64,000 nt of DNA from Monosporascus cannonballus (taxonomy: Eukaryota; Ascomycota; Sordariomycetes; Xylariales). The notes beneath the pieces are model-generated. The model had not been told where the DNA came from. It did no database searches and worked only from the letters and a program-made list of their open reading frames with translations. The DNA lies in contig QJNS01000003.1 of assembly GCA_004154925.1 (NCBI GenBank), positions 722,025-786,024 of the forward strand, written 5' to 3'. Shown here one piece after another: positions 1 to 11,065 of the stretch. Within the stretch, counting starts at the first letter, position 1. Each line of letters opens with the position of its first letter. Position numbers and translations under genes: made by a program.

Positions 1-3000
1 AAGTACTGGATTTTATTTTTAATTATTTTGGAATCCAGTATTTGTTCGAATTTGTATTCGTTAAGGATTTTTTCAAGTTCCAGATATATTTTTAACGGGG
101 CGTTTTTGGATATTGGTTTAAGCAAAAAAATGTAAAAAATAAGATGTATTTTTATTGTCTTGAATAATGATAATTTGTAATTGGTTTCGGAAATAACTTT
201 ATTTACTTTAAACGGATTAAGCTTTTTAAAATCGAGCTTATTGTTAGGTTTTTTCGTTTTAATTTGTAAGATATTCGAGGTTACGTTTTGTTTTTGGCGT
301 AATAGGTAAACCTTATTTCCTTTCGTTAAAATTAATTCCTTAATTCTTTTATTATAATATTAGGTTATTTTTCGCTAAAGAAATTTTAATTTATTGTAAA
401 AACGAATCTGAATGGTTTTTATTTTTATTATTAATATTTTTGCTTTTATGGTAATCGGAATAATTTTTAATACTTTATTAAATAATTATTTAAGTCGTTT
501 CGTTTTTGCGTCGTATCCATATATAGCCGTATAAGGGGATACGCCTATGTCCTTGTTAACAAAAGTATTATAAGCGATTTATGCCAATAGTAAGAGTTTT
601 ATCTAATTATCCTGTTAATAATTAACATAATTTCGGAAATATTATTTTAAGGTTTAGTTTAATTTTTCGGTTTAGCTATCTATTTAAGGATAATATGTTA
701 TTAAGAACTTAAATTTAATACTTATTTATTTAAAAAAGTTAATACCAAATTTTAAAATAAAAAACGTATCTTTATCCGAAATAATCTTTTCTAATATATT
801 ATGTTTGTCGAAATAATATCTGATGAAAACGTATGCTAATTATTTTACCGTTATATTTCTTTTAAAAGGTAAGAAATACCCATATTTACTAAATTTATTA
901 ATAATTACTTATATTCCGTCGTATTCGATTTTAATAACTGGGTTTTTAAATAAAAATAAGTTAATAATAAAATCCTAAGTTATGGTATTTTATATTTTGT
1001 TAGAAATGTTAATAGGTTATAATAACTTATAAGGCTTATAACGTATTACTTTAATTTTATTATAAATATTATAATTTTTAATAATTATTTTGATTATACG
1101 GCGTAACTTAGGAAAATTGTATTTTTTTTGTAGCCGTTAAGTGGTTTTGAAAATTCCTTAATATCTATATAACGGGTTCTCGTAAAATTCCTTTACAAAC
1201 TATTTTTGTTAATTCTTTGGAATATAAATTTTGCCATGGTATAATAATTAATTTTTAATTTATCTTTTTAACTATTAAATTTCTTTCTGTTTTTTTCGTA
1301 TTATAAAAATTCCGAAACTATATCAAAAATTCGGATAATAGGTTTTTCAGGATTTCGCATAATTATATAATGCCATCCTGGTTATATTATAGCATTTACA
1401 TATCTTTTTGGGAATTTTAAAATTATAATCGCCTTTACGATTAAAAATATCCGCCTGGATATTTTTTTTCCTTTAATATAATATATTTTAAAGTTAAATC
1501 TTAATAAGAAAATTATCTACGTCTTATATTTTTTATTTAATTTTTATATTTTTATGAATTAAATAAGGTTTTTGTAATTAAAATAAATATCGAAGGGTTT
1601 CCTTATTCCGTTAAAAAAGGTTCCTATTCTTTAAAAATGTTAATAATCGTTAATAACTTTTTATCGTAAATCAAATATTTAAATTTTGCATTTCGAAATG
1701 CTTTTAAGTAATATACCATTAAGTATTATTTGTTATTATCCTTTAGTTATTTTAGGATAATACTTAATACGTAATTTAAAGTATCCGTTTTTAGGTATTT
1801 TTTCTTATTTGCATTAAATAATTTCATTATAAATCCGTTAATAATTATATTTCTTAAAATCTAAAACGCTTTTTTTGCTTTTTCTGAAAATTTAAATTTT
1901 TTTCCCATATACCGTTTGGTAGTAAATTTCGTTAATAACTTAATTCTATCTCCGTATCTTTTAATTAAATTACGTACGTAATCCGTAAATCTTAAAATTT
2001 ATCAAATATTTATAACGGTTACCTTATTAGGAATAAGTTAATCCTTAATTATTTCTATCTTAAAGCATTAAATTTGAATTTAGCCGAAAGTAAAAGTATA
2101 TTCTAGAAAATTTAGTTTCTATATATGCTATACGTTTTTAACTAGGTTAATTCGGATATTTATTTCGTTTAACGTTCGAAATACCTAGGCAACTTATTTT
2201 TTATATCCCTTTAGCGTTTTAAAGTAAATAAGGATATCGTCGAGATAAACAAATATAAATTTATTTAGGAATTTTCTGAAAGTAATTATAATTAATTATT
2301 GAAAACTGGCGGGAATATTAGTAAATTTTATAAGCATTACTTTGTATTCGTAAAATCTATATATTATTTTAAATACCGTTTTTTATTTTTTTTCTTTAGT
2401 TATTCGGATACGGTAATAATTATTACGAAAATTAAATACCGTAAATTATTTAACTTTACTAACGTTTTCTTTTAAAATGTTTATAAATATTAAAAGGTAT
2501 CCGTTTTTAATTGTAATATCGTTTAGTTATCGGTAATCGATTATTTTTCTAAAAACCAGATCTTCGTTTTCGTTAATTTTTTGTTTTTCATCCATAATTT
2601 TTGGTACCATAAAAACGGAATATCTAATAAAAAATTTAAAAAATTAAATATATTTTTTTTAGGTTAAATTAAATATTTTTTCACAAAACTTTTAATTTGT
2701 TAAAGTTTATATAATAAATCTTATAAAATTTAAAGTAACATTTTTCTTTAATAAATATCCTATAATCCTATTAATTATGTGGCGGTAATTCGTAATTTTT
2801 TTTATTTTTAAATAATATCTTAAATCGTCGATACTTAAATAATATTATAAAAGCTTATTTTATAATCTGGATTTCCTTAATAACATAGCAAATTTCTTAA
2901 TCGTTTTTTTCGGGTAATTTATTTTCCCAGGAAAATATTTAATACTTTTAATCGATACGTAAATTACTAAATCTAAACCATAATATTCCTAAGATAATAT

Positions 3001-6000
3001 TATATTTAAAAATATCGGCAATATCTAACGAAATCTATTTTTGGTATCTTTAAATCCGTATTAGGAATTTTTTAAGTTTTCCGAAAAATTCGTCCGTTTT
3101 CGTATATAAATAAACTCCCGTTCATTATACGTAATTTATAAAACTTTAATTTATCTTTCTAAGAAATCTGGTATTTTTTTGCTATTATAAAAAAATAAAA
3201 TTACCTTTTATTCCTAAATTAATTATAACTTTAAACGTTTTATTTTTATATTATAAAGGAATTTCGATTTAACTACGTAATCCTTTAATTACTTTATATA
3301 AGGTTTTGCATATTAAGGCTTTTCGATACCTTATTTTCGAAAACCTTTATTATTTTTTGATTAACGTAATTTACTTACGAAAAGGCGTTTTTATTTTCGA
3401 GTTTTCTTGGTTGCATGCTTAATATAATGGTCGTCCATATATTTATATTATTTTTTTCTACTTAGCTAGCATTCGGAAATAACCGTTTTCTTTTAATTCG
3501 ACTTTTGGTTTTATACTTTCTAAATTATAAGGTCGGAAAGGTATTTCTCCAAAAAAAAATATCTTTATATCTAAAAGCTTATATTGTACGTAAAATATCG
3601 GAAAATAACATAAATATTTTTACGATATAACTTTTTAATTTTATTCTGATTTAGGATATAAGTAATAAAATTTAAGGTATTCCAGTTATCGTAAAATTTC
3701 CGTATATCGGCATTCGTTATCTAGTTTTATAAGCGTTTTTTTATTTTATCCAGGCCAAAAGTTATTATTTTCCTTAACCTTAAAATAAACAAAATAATCG
3801 TCTTAATAGCAAATAATAAAATGTAATAAGTCGTAAAGGTTTACCGATAACGTTTTTTAGTAAATAATATATTTTAGGAACTTACAAAATTCCGGGGATA
3901 ACTATTTATAATTATGGATACCTAATTGAAATTAACCGTTTATATTATATATTTTGTATTTTTATGCGTCGAGATAATAAAGATATTCTAATTTTATAAT
4001 TATTTTGGAAACTTTTTATCCGGGATAATATTTACAGGCTTTAATTTTAAGGTCCTAGCAAATAGGATAATTCTCGTATTTTGGGATGCCGTTTTGGATT
4101 TAAGTAATTATGGTAATAATGAATTCTGGCTAAAAGGAAATTGTATTAATTTCTTTTTTCTCCTTTTTTACCTTAGTATTAATTTTTTATTCAATTATTT
4201 TAACTTTTTTCTAAAATTAAAAAATCCCTTTTTTTGGAATCCCTTTTAGCGGGAAAACGATATTTATTTTTAAAATGCCCTTTTTTGCCATAATTAAAAC
4301 ATTTTATTTTGGATTTATTTTTTTTATGCTTTTTCGAAACAGAATTCACTTTTTTTGAGGCTTATCTTTATCCTTTTTGTTTTAGTTTTTTAAGCCTTTA
4401 TCGTTACCTTATTTGCTGGTTCTTTTTTTTTCTAAATACCGATCAAAAATGCGTTAATTAGTAATAATAACCTTATCGGTATATTTTGCAAAAGATCCCA
4501 CCTTAGGTTCCATATGTAGTTCGTTTTTAATTTGGGGTTTTAAGCCGTTATAATAAAGGTAAAATAACGCATTTTCTGATAAATTTAAAATAATTACTAA
4601 ACGGTTAAACTTAATCGTATATTTAAATATTAATTTAGTTTAATGGAAAAAATAAAATTATTTAATTATATATTATTCCTTATTTAAATTTCCAAATAAA
4701 GTTTATATTTTTTCTTCAAAATTCTTATAATCGTTAAAAATATAATTAATAAGGTTCGAAAATTCTTTTAAATATCGTTTAAAATAATCTATCAAAATAA
4801 GTTTAAACTATTAACGAATTCGTCCGATTAGTAATTAGGAAATAATTATTACTTTTTAATATTTTTCCGATAAGAAGTTCTTATAAAATTTAAGGTAAAA
4901 CCTGGCCTAAACCAGGAATTTATCCGGATTTTTTAAATTATCGTAAAATTTGGGGGAAGTTGGTTTATAACCCTTAACGTTTGGTATTTCGTAATAACCA
5001 GGGGGTAAAATAATTTCTTTCCGTATTTGATTTGTACCGAATAATGGTAACGTCAAAGCTTTTTTTTGCGTTCGTTCTGGATTTATTAAAAAAAGCCGAT
5101 ATCCAGTTTTTTAATTTCGTTTTTTTAAAAAGCCAAATTAAGGAAAAGCCGGTTTTTTTTCTTTAATAAACCGAATATTTTCCTCTTTTAGGGTTCGAAC
5201 TTTTGCCGTTAAGGCATTTAATTTTTTTTTCGTAATAAATTTTTTTTTCTGGTTTCCTGCCCCATATTCTTCTTTTTTTTCTTTAATTTCCTCCCGTTTT
5301 TATTTTTTCCTAAGCTTTAATAATATTTTAAAAAAATTAGGAAAAATTATTATTACGGTTAGGAAAAAAAATTTTAAAATCGAATAATAAAGGATATTAT
5401 ATTATTAATTAATTAAAAAACTTTTTTAATAAGTGGTAAATCGTTAAGTCTTATTAATAATATTTAATTAGCTAATAATAAGAATTAAATATATTATTTA
5501 TCTTTTAAATATCGTCCTATATTATCGTTTGTATTAAGTTCAAAAAGGTTTATATCTTAATTAAATAATAAATTATTCGTTAATTATTAATTAAAAAATT
5601 ATTAAAATATAATAAACTTATTATATATTTATTTGGAAATATAAGTAATATCCGAAAAAGATTTTTGATTTGTAAATAATAATAAGGCGAAAAATAATTC
5701 CGTAATTTATTCGTTAAAAAAATTTAAAAAATTTTCCTTTAATTAAAAAACGGTATAATTATCTTTTAATTAAGAACTTAAATTAATAATTAAAATTAAA
5801 ATTAAGTAAATATTATTTATATAAAAAACCGATTTATTATATATTTTATTTCCCAAAGTGAATATGTCGTAAATCTATTGGATTTATGTAATCTGGTCCC
5901 CAGATCACCCAGATTATCCAGATTACGTTAAAAGCCAAGCCTTCCGTCCGGAGTTCAGCCGCGACAGGTCCGCGCTAGGCCTCAAAGGTTAATCTCCTCG

Positions 6001-6026
6001 AGACAGGAACCCCTGTTCCTGTAACA
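1..6026 (-). mobile_element. RIP-degraded Ty3/gypsy retrotransposon, copy 1, truncated by window edge
   Basis: Minus-strand gypsy element whose 5' LTR is at 5608-6026; pol extends off the left edge. Reverse-complement fragments read as integrase around 450-1000 (WDFI.. and YYPQTDGQ-like stretches) and reverse transcriptase around 2200-2650. The RT catalytic box FVYLDDILIY is still readable, with both aspartates at 2236-2241. No long frame survives. Remaining cytosines lie mostly in CpG, and TpA is hugely enriched, as expected from RIP of CpA sites. It is the same family as the complete element at 34236-41570 and is more heavily mutated overall. The LTR is followed by CAAAT at 6027-6031; the matching duplication lies outside the window. 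Confidence 0.85.
5608..6026 (-). repeat. 5' LTR of gypsy copy 1
   Basis: About 419 bp aligning end to end with the two 431-bp LTRs at 34236 and 41140. It ends in ..CTGTAACA (a TG..CA terminus read on the minus strand). The outer 150 bp, which is the start of U3, keeps normal base composition and a small palindrome AGGAAC/GTTCCT near 6005-6020. The inner 270 bp is AT-saturated. Confidence 0.8.
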
Positions 6027-7218
6027 CAAATCTATTTAGTTAATCTTTTAAAAAGTGAAATTAATTTAAAGTATATTGTTAATAAATATATTACAAATTC
6101 TCATTATTTAATTCGTTATGGATTATTTATTAATATAATAATTTCTGTAAAAATAAAAAAATTGAAATAAAACTAAACTATATATAACAAGTCTTTGTTA
6201 ATTAGTTAATTTAGTTAATCACTTAAACTAAACTAACTAAGAAAAGATTAGTAACTAACTAACCAAAATTAGTTTAGTTAAGTTACTGAATAAAACTAAC
6301 TAACTAAGAAACTAACTAACTAATACTAAAAACTAAGAACTAATTTCACAACCCTGGTAACAAGGCTGCGGGGAATGTACATCTGTCTCTCAAGCGAGGT
6401 GGACGGATAGGACTTGTTCTGTAACCACGTATGTTTGTAAGTACTACTTCGCTGGTAATTGGGGCGTCAGTAGACAAACCTGTGCTGAGGGCTCTCATGA
6501 TGTCTAGTGGTCATACCGCAGATATGGGATGGTGTGTATTAATACTGCAGTTGACCAGCACGCCGGCCCTACTCGCGGTCTGATAACTATAGTCCAGTTA
6601 CTGACAGTGTCAGGTGCTTAAACAGGGGGTGGGTGATTGAGCTCCAACGCCGGGGGTGGCTATCAAATGGGGAAGTTGATGGCAACTAGTGGGGGGTAAC
6701 ATCGCGCGATCAAGTATAGTCAGCCAAGTGGCTCACAATTTGAAAGCAGCTGCATAATTTCAGGTGACTATCCTTATCAACTACTGCAGATCGATTCTAT
6801 CGGTTGCCGCGGTACCGGGTCATTTACACTCGGACGCACAGCTATCACTCCTGCGCCGCAAGTTGCCTTGTTCAATACTCTGACTGATATGATAGGACCA
6901 GAACTCACTTTCGATACTATATTGATATCGGGTCAAGTGATGTGGTAGATATCAGGGATGAATTCAAGAACGATCGCAATAGTGGCCTCGCGCGGCGTGT
7001 CGAACCAATGACCGATGAGACAGAGTCTCAGCAAGCCCTGCTGTTTCTTTCACAACCATCATGAGGTGCTATGAAGACGTGCGGTGGCTGAATGTCCCTG
7101 TGATATTATTCGATTATAAATAGGAGTTTTTAATACCGCTCGGCGCATCAGGTTGAGATTAACGTGAGCCTAAAGCCCTTGAATTGATACTGATCGATAG
7201 AGCCCATCTACCTACGCC
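6027..7218. other. Spacer with AACTAAC-rich low-complexity tract, then peptidase upstream region
   Basis: Positions 6027-6200 are AT-rich unique sequence beside the LTR. Positions 6200-6345 are a degenerate array of AACTAA/TTAGTT units on both strands. From 6360 the composition becomes normal; 6360-7218 is the presumed promoter side of the serine peptidase, and I see no gene in it. No telomere repeat is present. Confidence 0.5.
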
Positions 7219-8328
7219 ATGGCTCGTTTAGCTTTGCAATCTCTGGCTACAGCCTTGCTATGCCTCACCCCGAGGATCTCTGCATCACCGATTCCCGAAG
7301 TTGAAGAAACGACATATACGATGCCTATCGGGGTTCCGACCGGAGGGTTCACGACCCAGTTTTACGGGCCTACCCCTGACATCCTCACTCTTTCTCTAGA
7401 GGCTTTCAGTATCAGTAGTATCAGTAACGTCACTGAAGCCCCGCCATACCAGCCGGAAGACGCAGAACTATTCGATGACCCAGAGCTGGAGAAGCGCTTC
7501 GTTAAGGGGGCCGACAATCGAGTTCTGTGGACCAACAAGGGGTACCCGTTCGGGACAATGGGAAAAATCCAATGGTCGAACGGGGTATACTGTTCTGGTG
7601 CCTTGATCGGGCCACGCCACGTCGCTACAGCTAAGCATTGCGCGCCCCTGAATAACCAAGGTGTCAGCCTTCGCTTCATGCCGGGCTACTACGACGGCGA
7701 GTCGTTTCCGGGCGCGTATGTCACGACCATTATCCATCTCCCCGGGTATTCGGTTAACGACCCCAGGCCGGACTCCTGCGACATCAAGGAGGACTGGGCC
7801 ATCTTCATACTCGACCAGCGCCTGGGAGAGCAACGTGGGTATCTTGGCGCTAAGCTCGTCGACGGCTCCGTTATCAACCAGCCCAGGTCACTACATCTCG
7901 GATATCCCGGAGATCTGGCCAATGGCCGGAGACCGTATAGGCAGGATCGCATCACGGTACGGAACAGATTCGACTGCGGCTCCACGGGCGGTCTTGTCAC
8001 CGATGCTGATGTTGCTGGTGGCATGAGCGGCGGGCCGATTGTAAGCCATTTCCCAGAGTCACTTGACCCCTATTTCCCCGTTTAGGACAATACTTTTAAG
8101 CGGGGAACCTCTGAACACTCATCCCTCTGGACAATTTGGCCCCCTCTTGCTTGCCTATCGTGCTTCCCGAAGAGAAATCACTGACGCTAGACCTCACAGT
8201 GGGTAAATGAGAACGGCAATCGATACCAGCTAGGCGTCCTGAGTGCGACTAGTGTTGTCGAAACTGTTTTTGCTGGTGGGAACAACTGGCTGAATGCGGT
8301 TATTCATGCTCGCCAGAACTTCCCATAA
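7219..8328 (+). CDS. Secreted V8/trypsin-like serine peptidase (two exons)
   Basis: Join 7219-8040 and 8200-8328, 316 aa. Signal peptide at about residues 1-22, then a propeptide ending in a Kex2-type LEKR site (KR at 92-93). The chymotrypsin-fold domain follows: catalytic His140 in ATAKHC, Asp192 in EDWA, Ser270 in GGMSGGP. Cys125 and Cys141 are placed for the usual disulfide around the His loop. The frame otherwise stops 15 codons after the Ser motif. A GTAAGC donor at 8041, branch CTGAC at 8181 and ACAG acceptor at 8199 restore the expected C-terminal strands (..WVNENGNRYQLGVLS.., helix WLNAVIHAR). A CTAG at 8190 could add three residues but lies too close to the branch. It most resembles fungal glutamyl-endopeptidase-like S1 enzymes; substrate preference is not provable. 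It acts outside the cell and lies 1.2 kb from a RIP block. Confidence 0.85.
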
Positions 8329-8982
8329 ACGTTGGTCGTGCTGTTTCGCGGGCGCGCTTCGTGCTCAAAGAGGAGTTGGGATATTAGGATGTGGAGGATA
8401 TAAGCGTCGCTATATAGCGTCTACTACATGCTGGATTATGAATGACCAACTCTCGTCCATATCCCGTATCTCGTGAGAATTGCGATGCTAGACATAGAGG
8501 TATTTTAGATACTGAAGACCATTGGCACTTGGCACGGTCGATAGCAACAATGTACCTTGCGTAATATGAGACGTTTATATCATACACCGAAGCATTTGCA
8601 GCTGAAAAAGAGTAGAAGTGTCAGGTTGACCTCTAGAAGATCCTGATTAAAATAAGGGATGTAATGAAGCCTCCTTAACTACATGTAAATACGGCTGTAG
8701 CTGTGAGAAAGCGATACCGGAGGTGGCTTACAAGTAGCTTCGCTAGGGGCTGATCAATTGGGGCTTACCCAAGCTATTGATCAGCTACTGACCTTTAGTT
8801 TTCACAACTAGCTGCGAACTTCCAGATCGGTATGGCACCGCTGGAAGGCCACTCAATACAATGAATGCCATTAGAGCTTCGATTCGTTAAGCTAGATAGA
8901 CAAACGTTGAACAACCAAGAAATGCTGCGAATGCATCCACGAAAATCGGCCCATGACCCCCAACCCTAGTCCGTAGCATGAT
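8329..8982. other. Intergenic spacer with a 10-bp stem-loop
   Basis: No gene seen. It lies between the 3' ends of two convergent genes, the peptidase and the C2H2 gene. A perfect 10-bp inverted repeat (GCTGATCAAT at 8749-8758, ATTGATCAGC at 8776-8785) with a 17-nt loop is the only notable structure. Confidence 0.5.
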
Positions 8983-11065
8983 TCAAACCTGCAGCGAAGC
9001 GCGCCTTCGCCGTCTGCCTTGCATGAGCTCCTCAGGAAGCAGTAGCCCCGGGTGCTGGTTCAGAAAGTGGGCACGCACTCTATCGGGTCTGGAATTGTCG
9101 TAGTCGCATTGCGGACATCGAATCGGAGGTATCTGTGGATGTTTTCTGCGCTTATGCTTGCTTAGCCCGGAAGCGCTTTGACACCTGAAACTACAGCCGT
9201 CGAAGTTGCAAGAATGTAGTATCCTGGGACGGACTTAGTATGCCTTCTAAATACAAAGGTTGAAGCGGGACTCACGATCCATTCCTATTAAGGGGTGTTG
9301 CTGCCTTGAAAGAGACACTGGGACTAATAGGGGTTGAAACGTTTGCATCATCGCACATAACCCACAATACAAATTGTTGGAACAGTTCCCCCGGCGGAAA
9401 TACTGCCTTATCTAGTGTTAGACTACGAATTTCGCTTCTTTTGGATGTTCTTACCACGGCTACAGTTAGAAGATAATGCTTCACCTCTGGGATCGTGCGC
9501 AAGTAGGCCTCCCTTGTGAAGATCTTCGCGGTTGAAAGTAGTGCAGGGAACGCCCGACTAGGTTGAGGATTGCTTCGTCGGCGAGGCTCGAAGAACAGCT
9601 CCTGGGCTGACTTATAGAACATTTTCTGGTCCTCTTTCTCGGCCTGATATAGCTTGTCGGGTTTGGATATCAAACCCCTGCCGGACAGAATGTGTAGAAG
9701 ATCTTGATTCTCGGATACGAATGCCAAGATAACAAGAAAGAGACAAGTACCTTGGAGTTGTACAACTTCACTGCCTGGTTGGACTTGGGCAGACTCGACG
9801 GGACTTTGTACTACGGGCGGCCAGTCTATTATGGGCGGGCGCGGGTCAAGACAACCTAAACTAGAATTTCCTGCTGAAGTAGTCGGTAGTGAGGTTCCGT
9901 CATATGTCGCCGCTGGCTGACATCCCCTTGCAGTGTCGATATTCTGTAGCTGTGAGAAATCAAAGGCTTGGTGAGTGTAGTCGGTAAGTTCCAGAGCCTG
10001 TCCCACGAAGTCCAAAGAAGAGCCGGTATCATCTAACTCCTCTAGGCCTATGATCTGCTCCGGCCAAGGGTAGTCGAAGGTAGCATTGGATGCTAGGTTC
10101 ATGAAAGCAGTGGCAGGATTCTCATAGTGCACCTGCCTGGGTAGAGAAATACGACTCTCTGGGTCGGTCCGCGGCACAGGTATGAAATGCAGGTGGTCTT
10201 TCGACTCGGGCCATAGGTGGTACGCCAACTTGTTGAAAGCTTCCTTTTCCCTATCGTTGGAAATAGAATCACGCCAGGTCTTCACGCCCGCCAAAATTTG
10301 GAACTTGTCGATGCGGCCCGCCTTGAAAAGGATCTGTGAAACCGCATAAGACAAGCTCGCAAATGCGAAAATTTCCTTGAGTTTGGTAGGACGATAGCCA
10401 TCGAGGACGTCTCGGAAGATGATGATGCCCGTCTTCCGTATGTTCTTAGCATGGCTAAAGTCTTCGCGCAGCTGAGCGAGGATCGGGTCATCAGAAAGAG
10501 ATGGCATTGTCTGGAAACGTCGGTGGTGGTGCTCTGTCTCCTCTCCGAGACTCCTAATCGCAGCCCACTGTGCCGCCATGGGTTGGCGATCGGGACGCAC
10601 TTCAGATGTCGGACGCTGGTTATCTTTATCAACTGCTTGACGTCTATCATGAGACATGTCCAAGTCGTCGATTCCGTGAGGATATTCTTGACAGCTTTGA
10701 TGCAGACGGACTTCCGCTGCGGGAGCGGGGGTATCGTCCGGGGGTGAAGCAGGGGATGAATCCTCAGTGCCTGCGTTGGGTGCCATCTGGTCGAGGTATT
10801 TGAAGCCTGCCATTAGACCGTCAATCTCTGCGAATGCATTTTTCAAATCTTTGTGGTACTGCTCTTTAGAGGATTCTGTGCCTCTCGTAGCCCCGCTCGC
10901 CCATGAGTATTTCTGTCGGAGTTTATCCAGCAGCAAAGTCGGGGGTACAGAAGACTGAGGCATCATTTCGGCCGCGCACGTTGTAGATGCGACACATAAA
11001 CAATACTCAGTGTTAGGCGCCCAAGGCAATAAAGGTGAAGTAAGGCGACAAATTGGAGAATCCAA
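8983..11065 (-). CDS. Ascomycete regulatory-type protein with C-terminal C2H2 zinc fingers
   Basis: Complement of join 8983-9223 and 9276-11065; 676 aa if translated from 11065. Met34 at 10966 is an equally good start, because the first 33 codons look non-conserved. The 52-nt intron (donor GTGAGT at 9275, acceptor CCCAG at 9224) removes a stop directly after ..NRNGS and attaches two fingers: C602-x4-C607-x12-H620-x4-H625 and C633-x2-C636-x12-H649-x4-H654. A basic GRRRRR tail follows. The middle (about 210-290) carries the motif GIIIFRDVL.GY.P..L..IFAF.SLSYA, which I recall from uncharacterised ascomycete C2H2 proteins. Residues about 430-445 form an odd hydrophobic patch coinciding with a possible 48-nt in-frame GT-AG intron. 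Likely nuclear and DNA-binding; target unknown. Confidence 0.7.

Noticed and set aside
1..6350. Possibility that AT-rich blocks are mitochondrial insertions or centromere core
   Set aside because: Gypsy integrase and reverse-transcriptase order, LTRs and target duplications explain the blocks; no mitochondrial genes seen.
7362..8026. Several 105-121 codon frames on both strands inside the peptidase gene
   Set aside because: They overlap a gene with intact catalytic triad and have no domain of their own; they are shadows of GC-rich coding DNA.
9700..9760. 48-nt in-frame GT-AG intron inside the long exon of the C2H2 gene
   Set aside because: It would remove a hydrophobic patch, but no branch site is visible and the frame is open without it, so it is mentioned only as an alternative.
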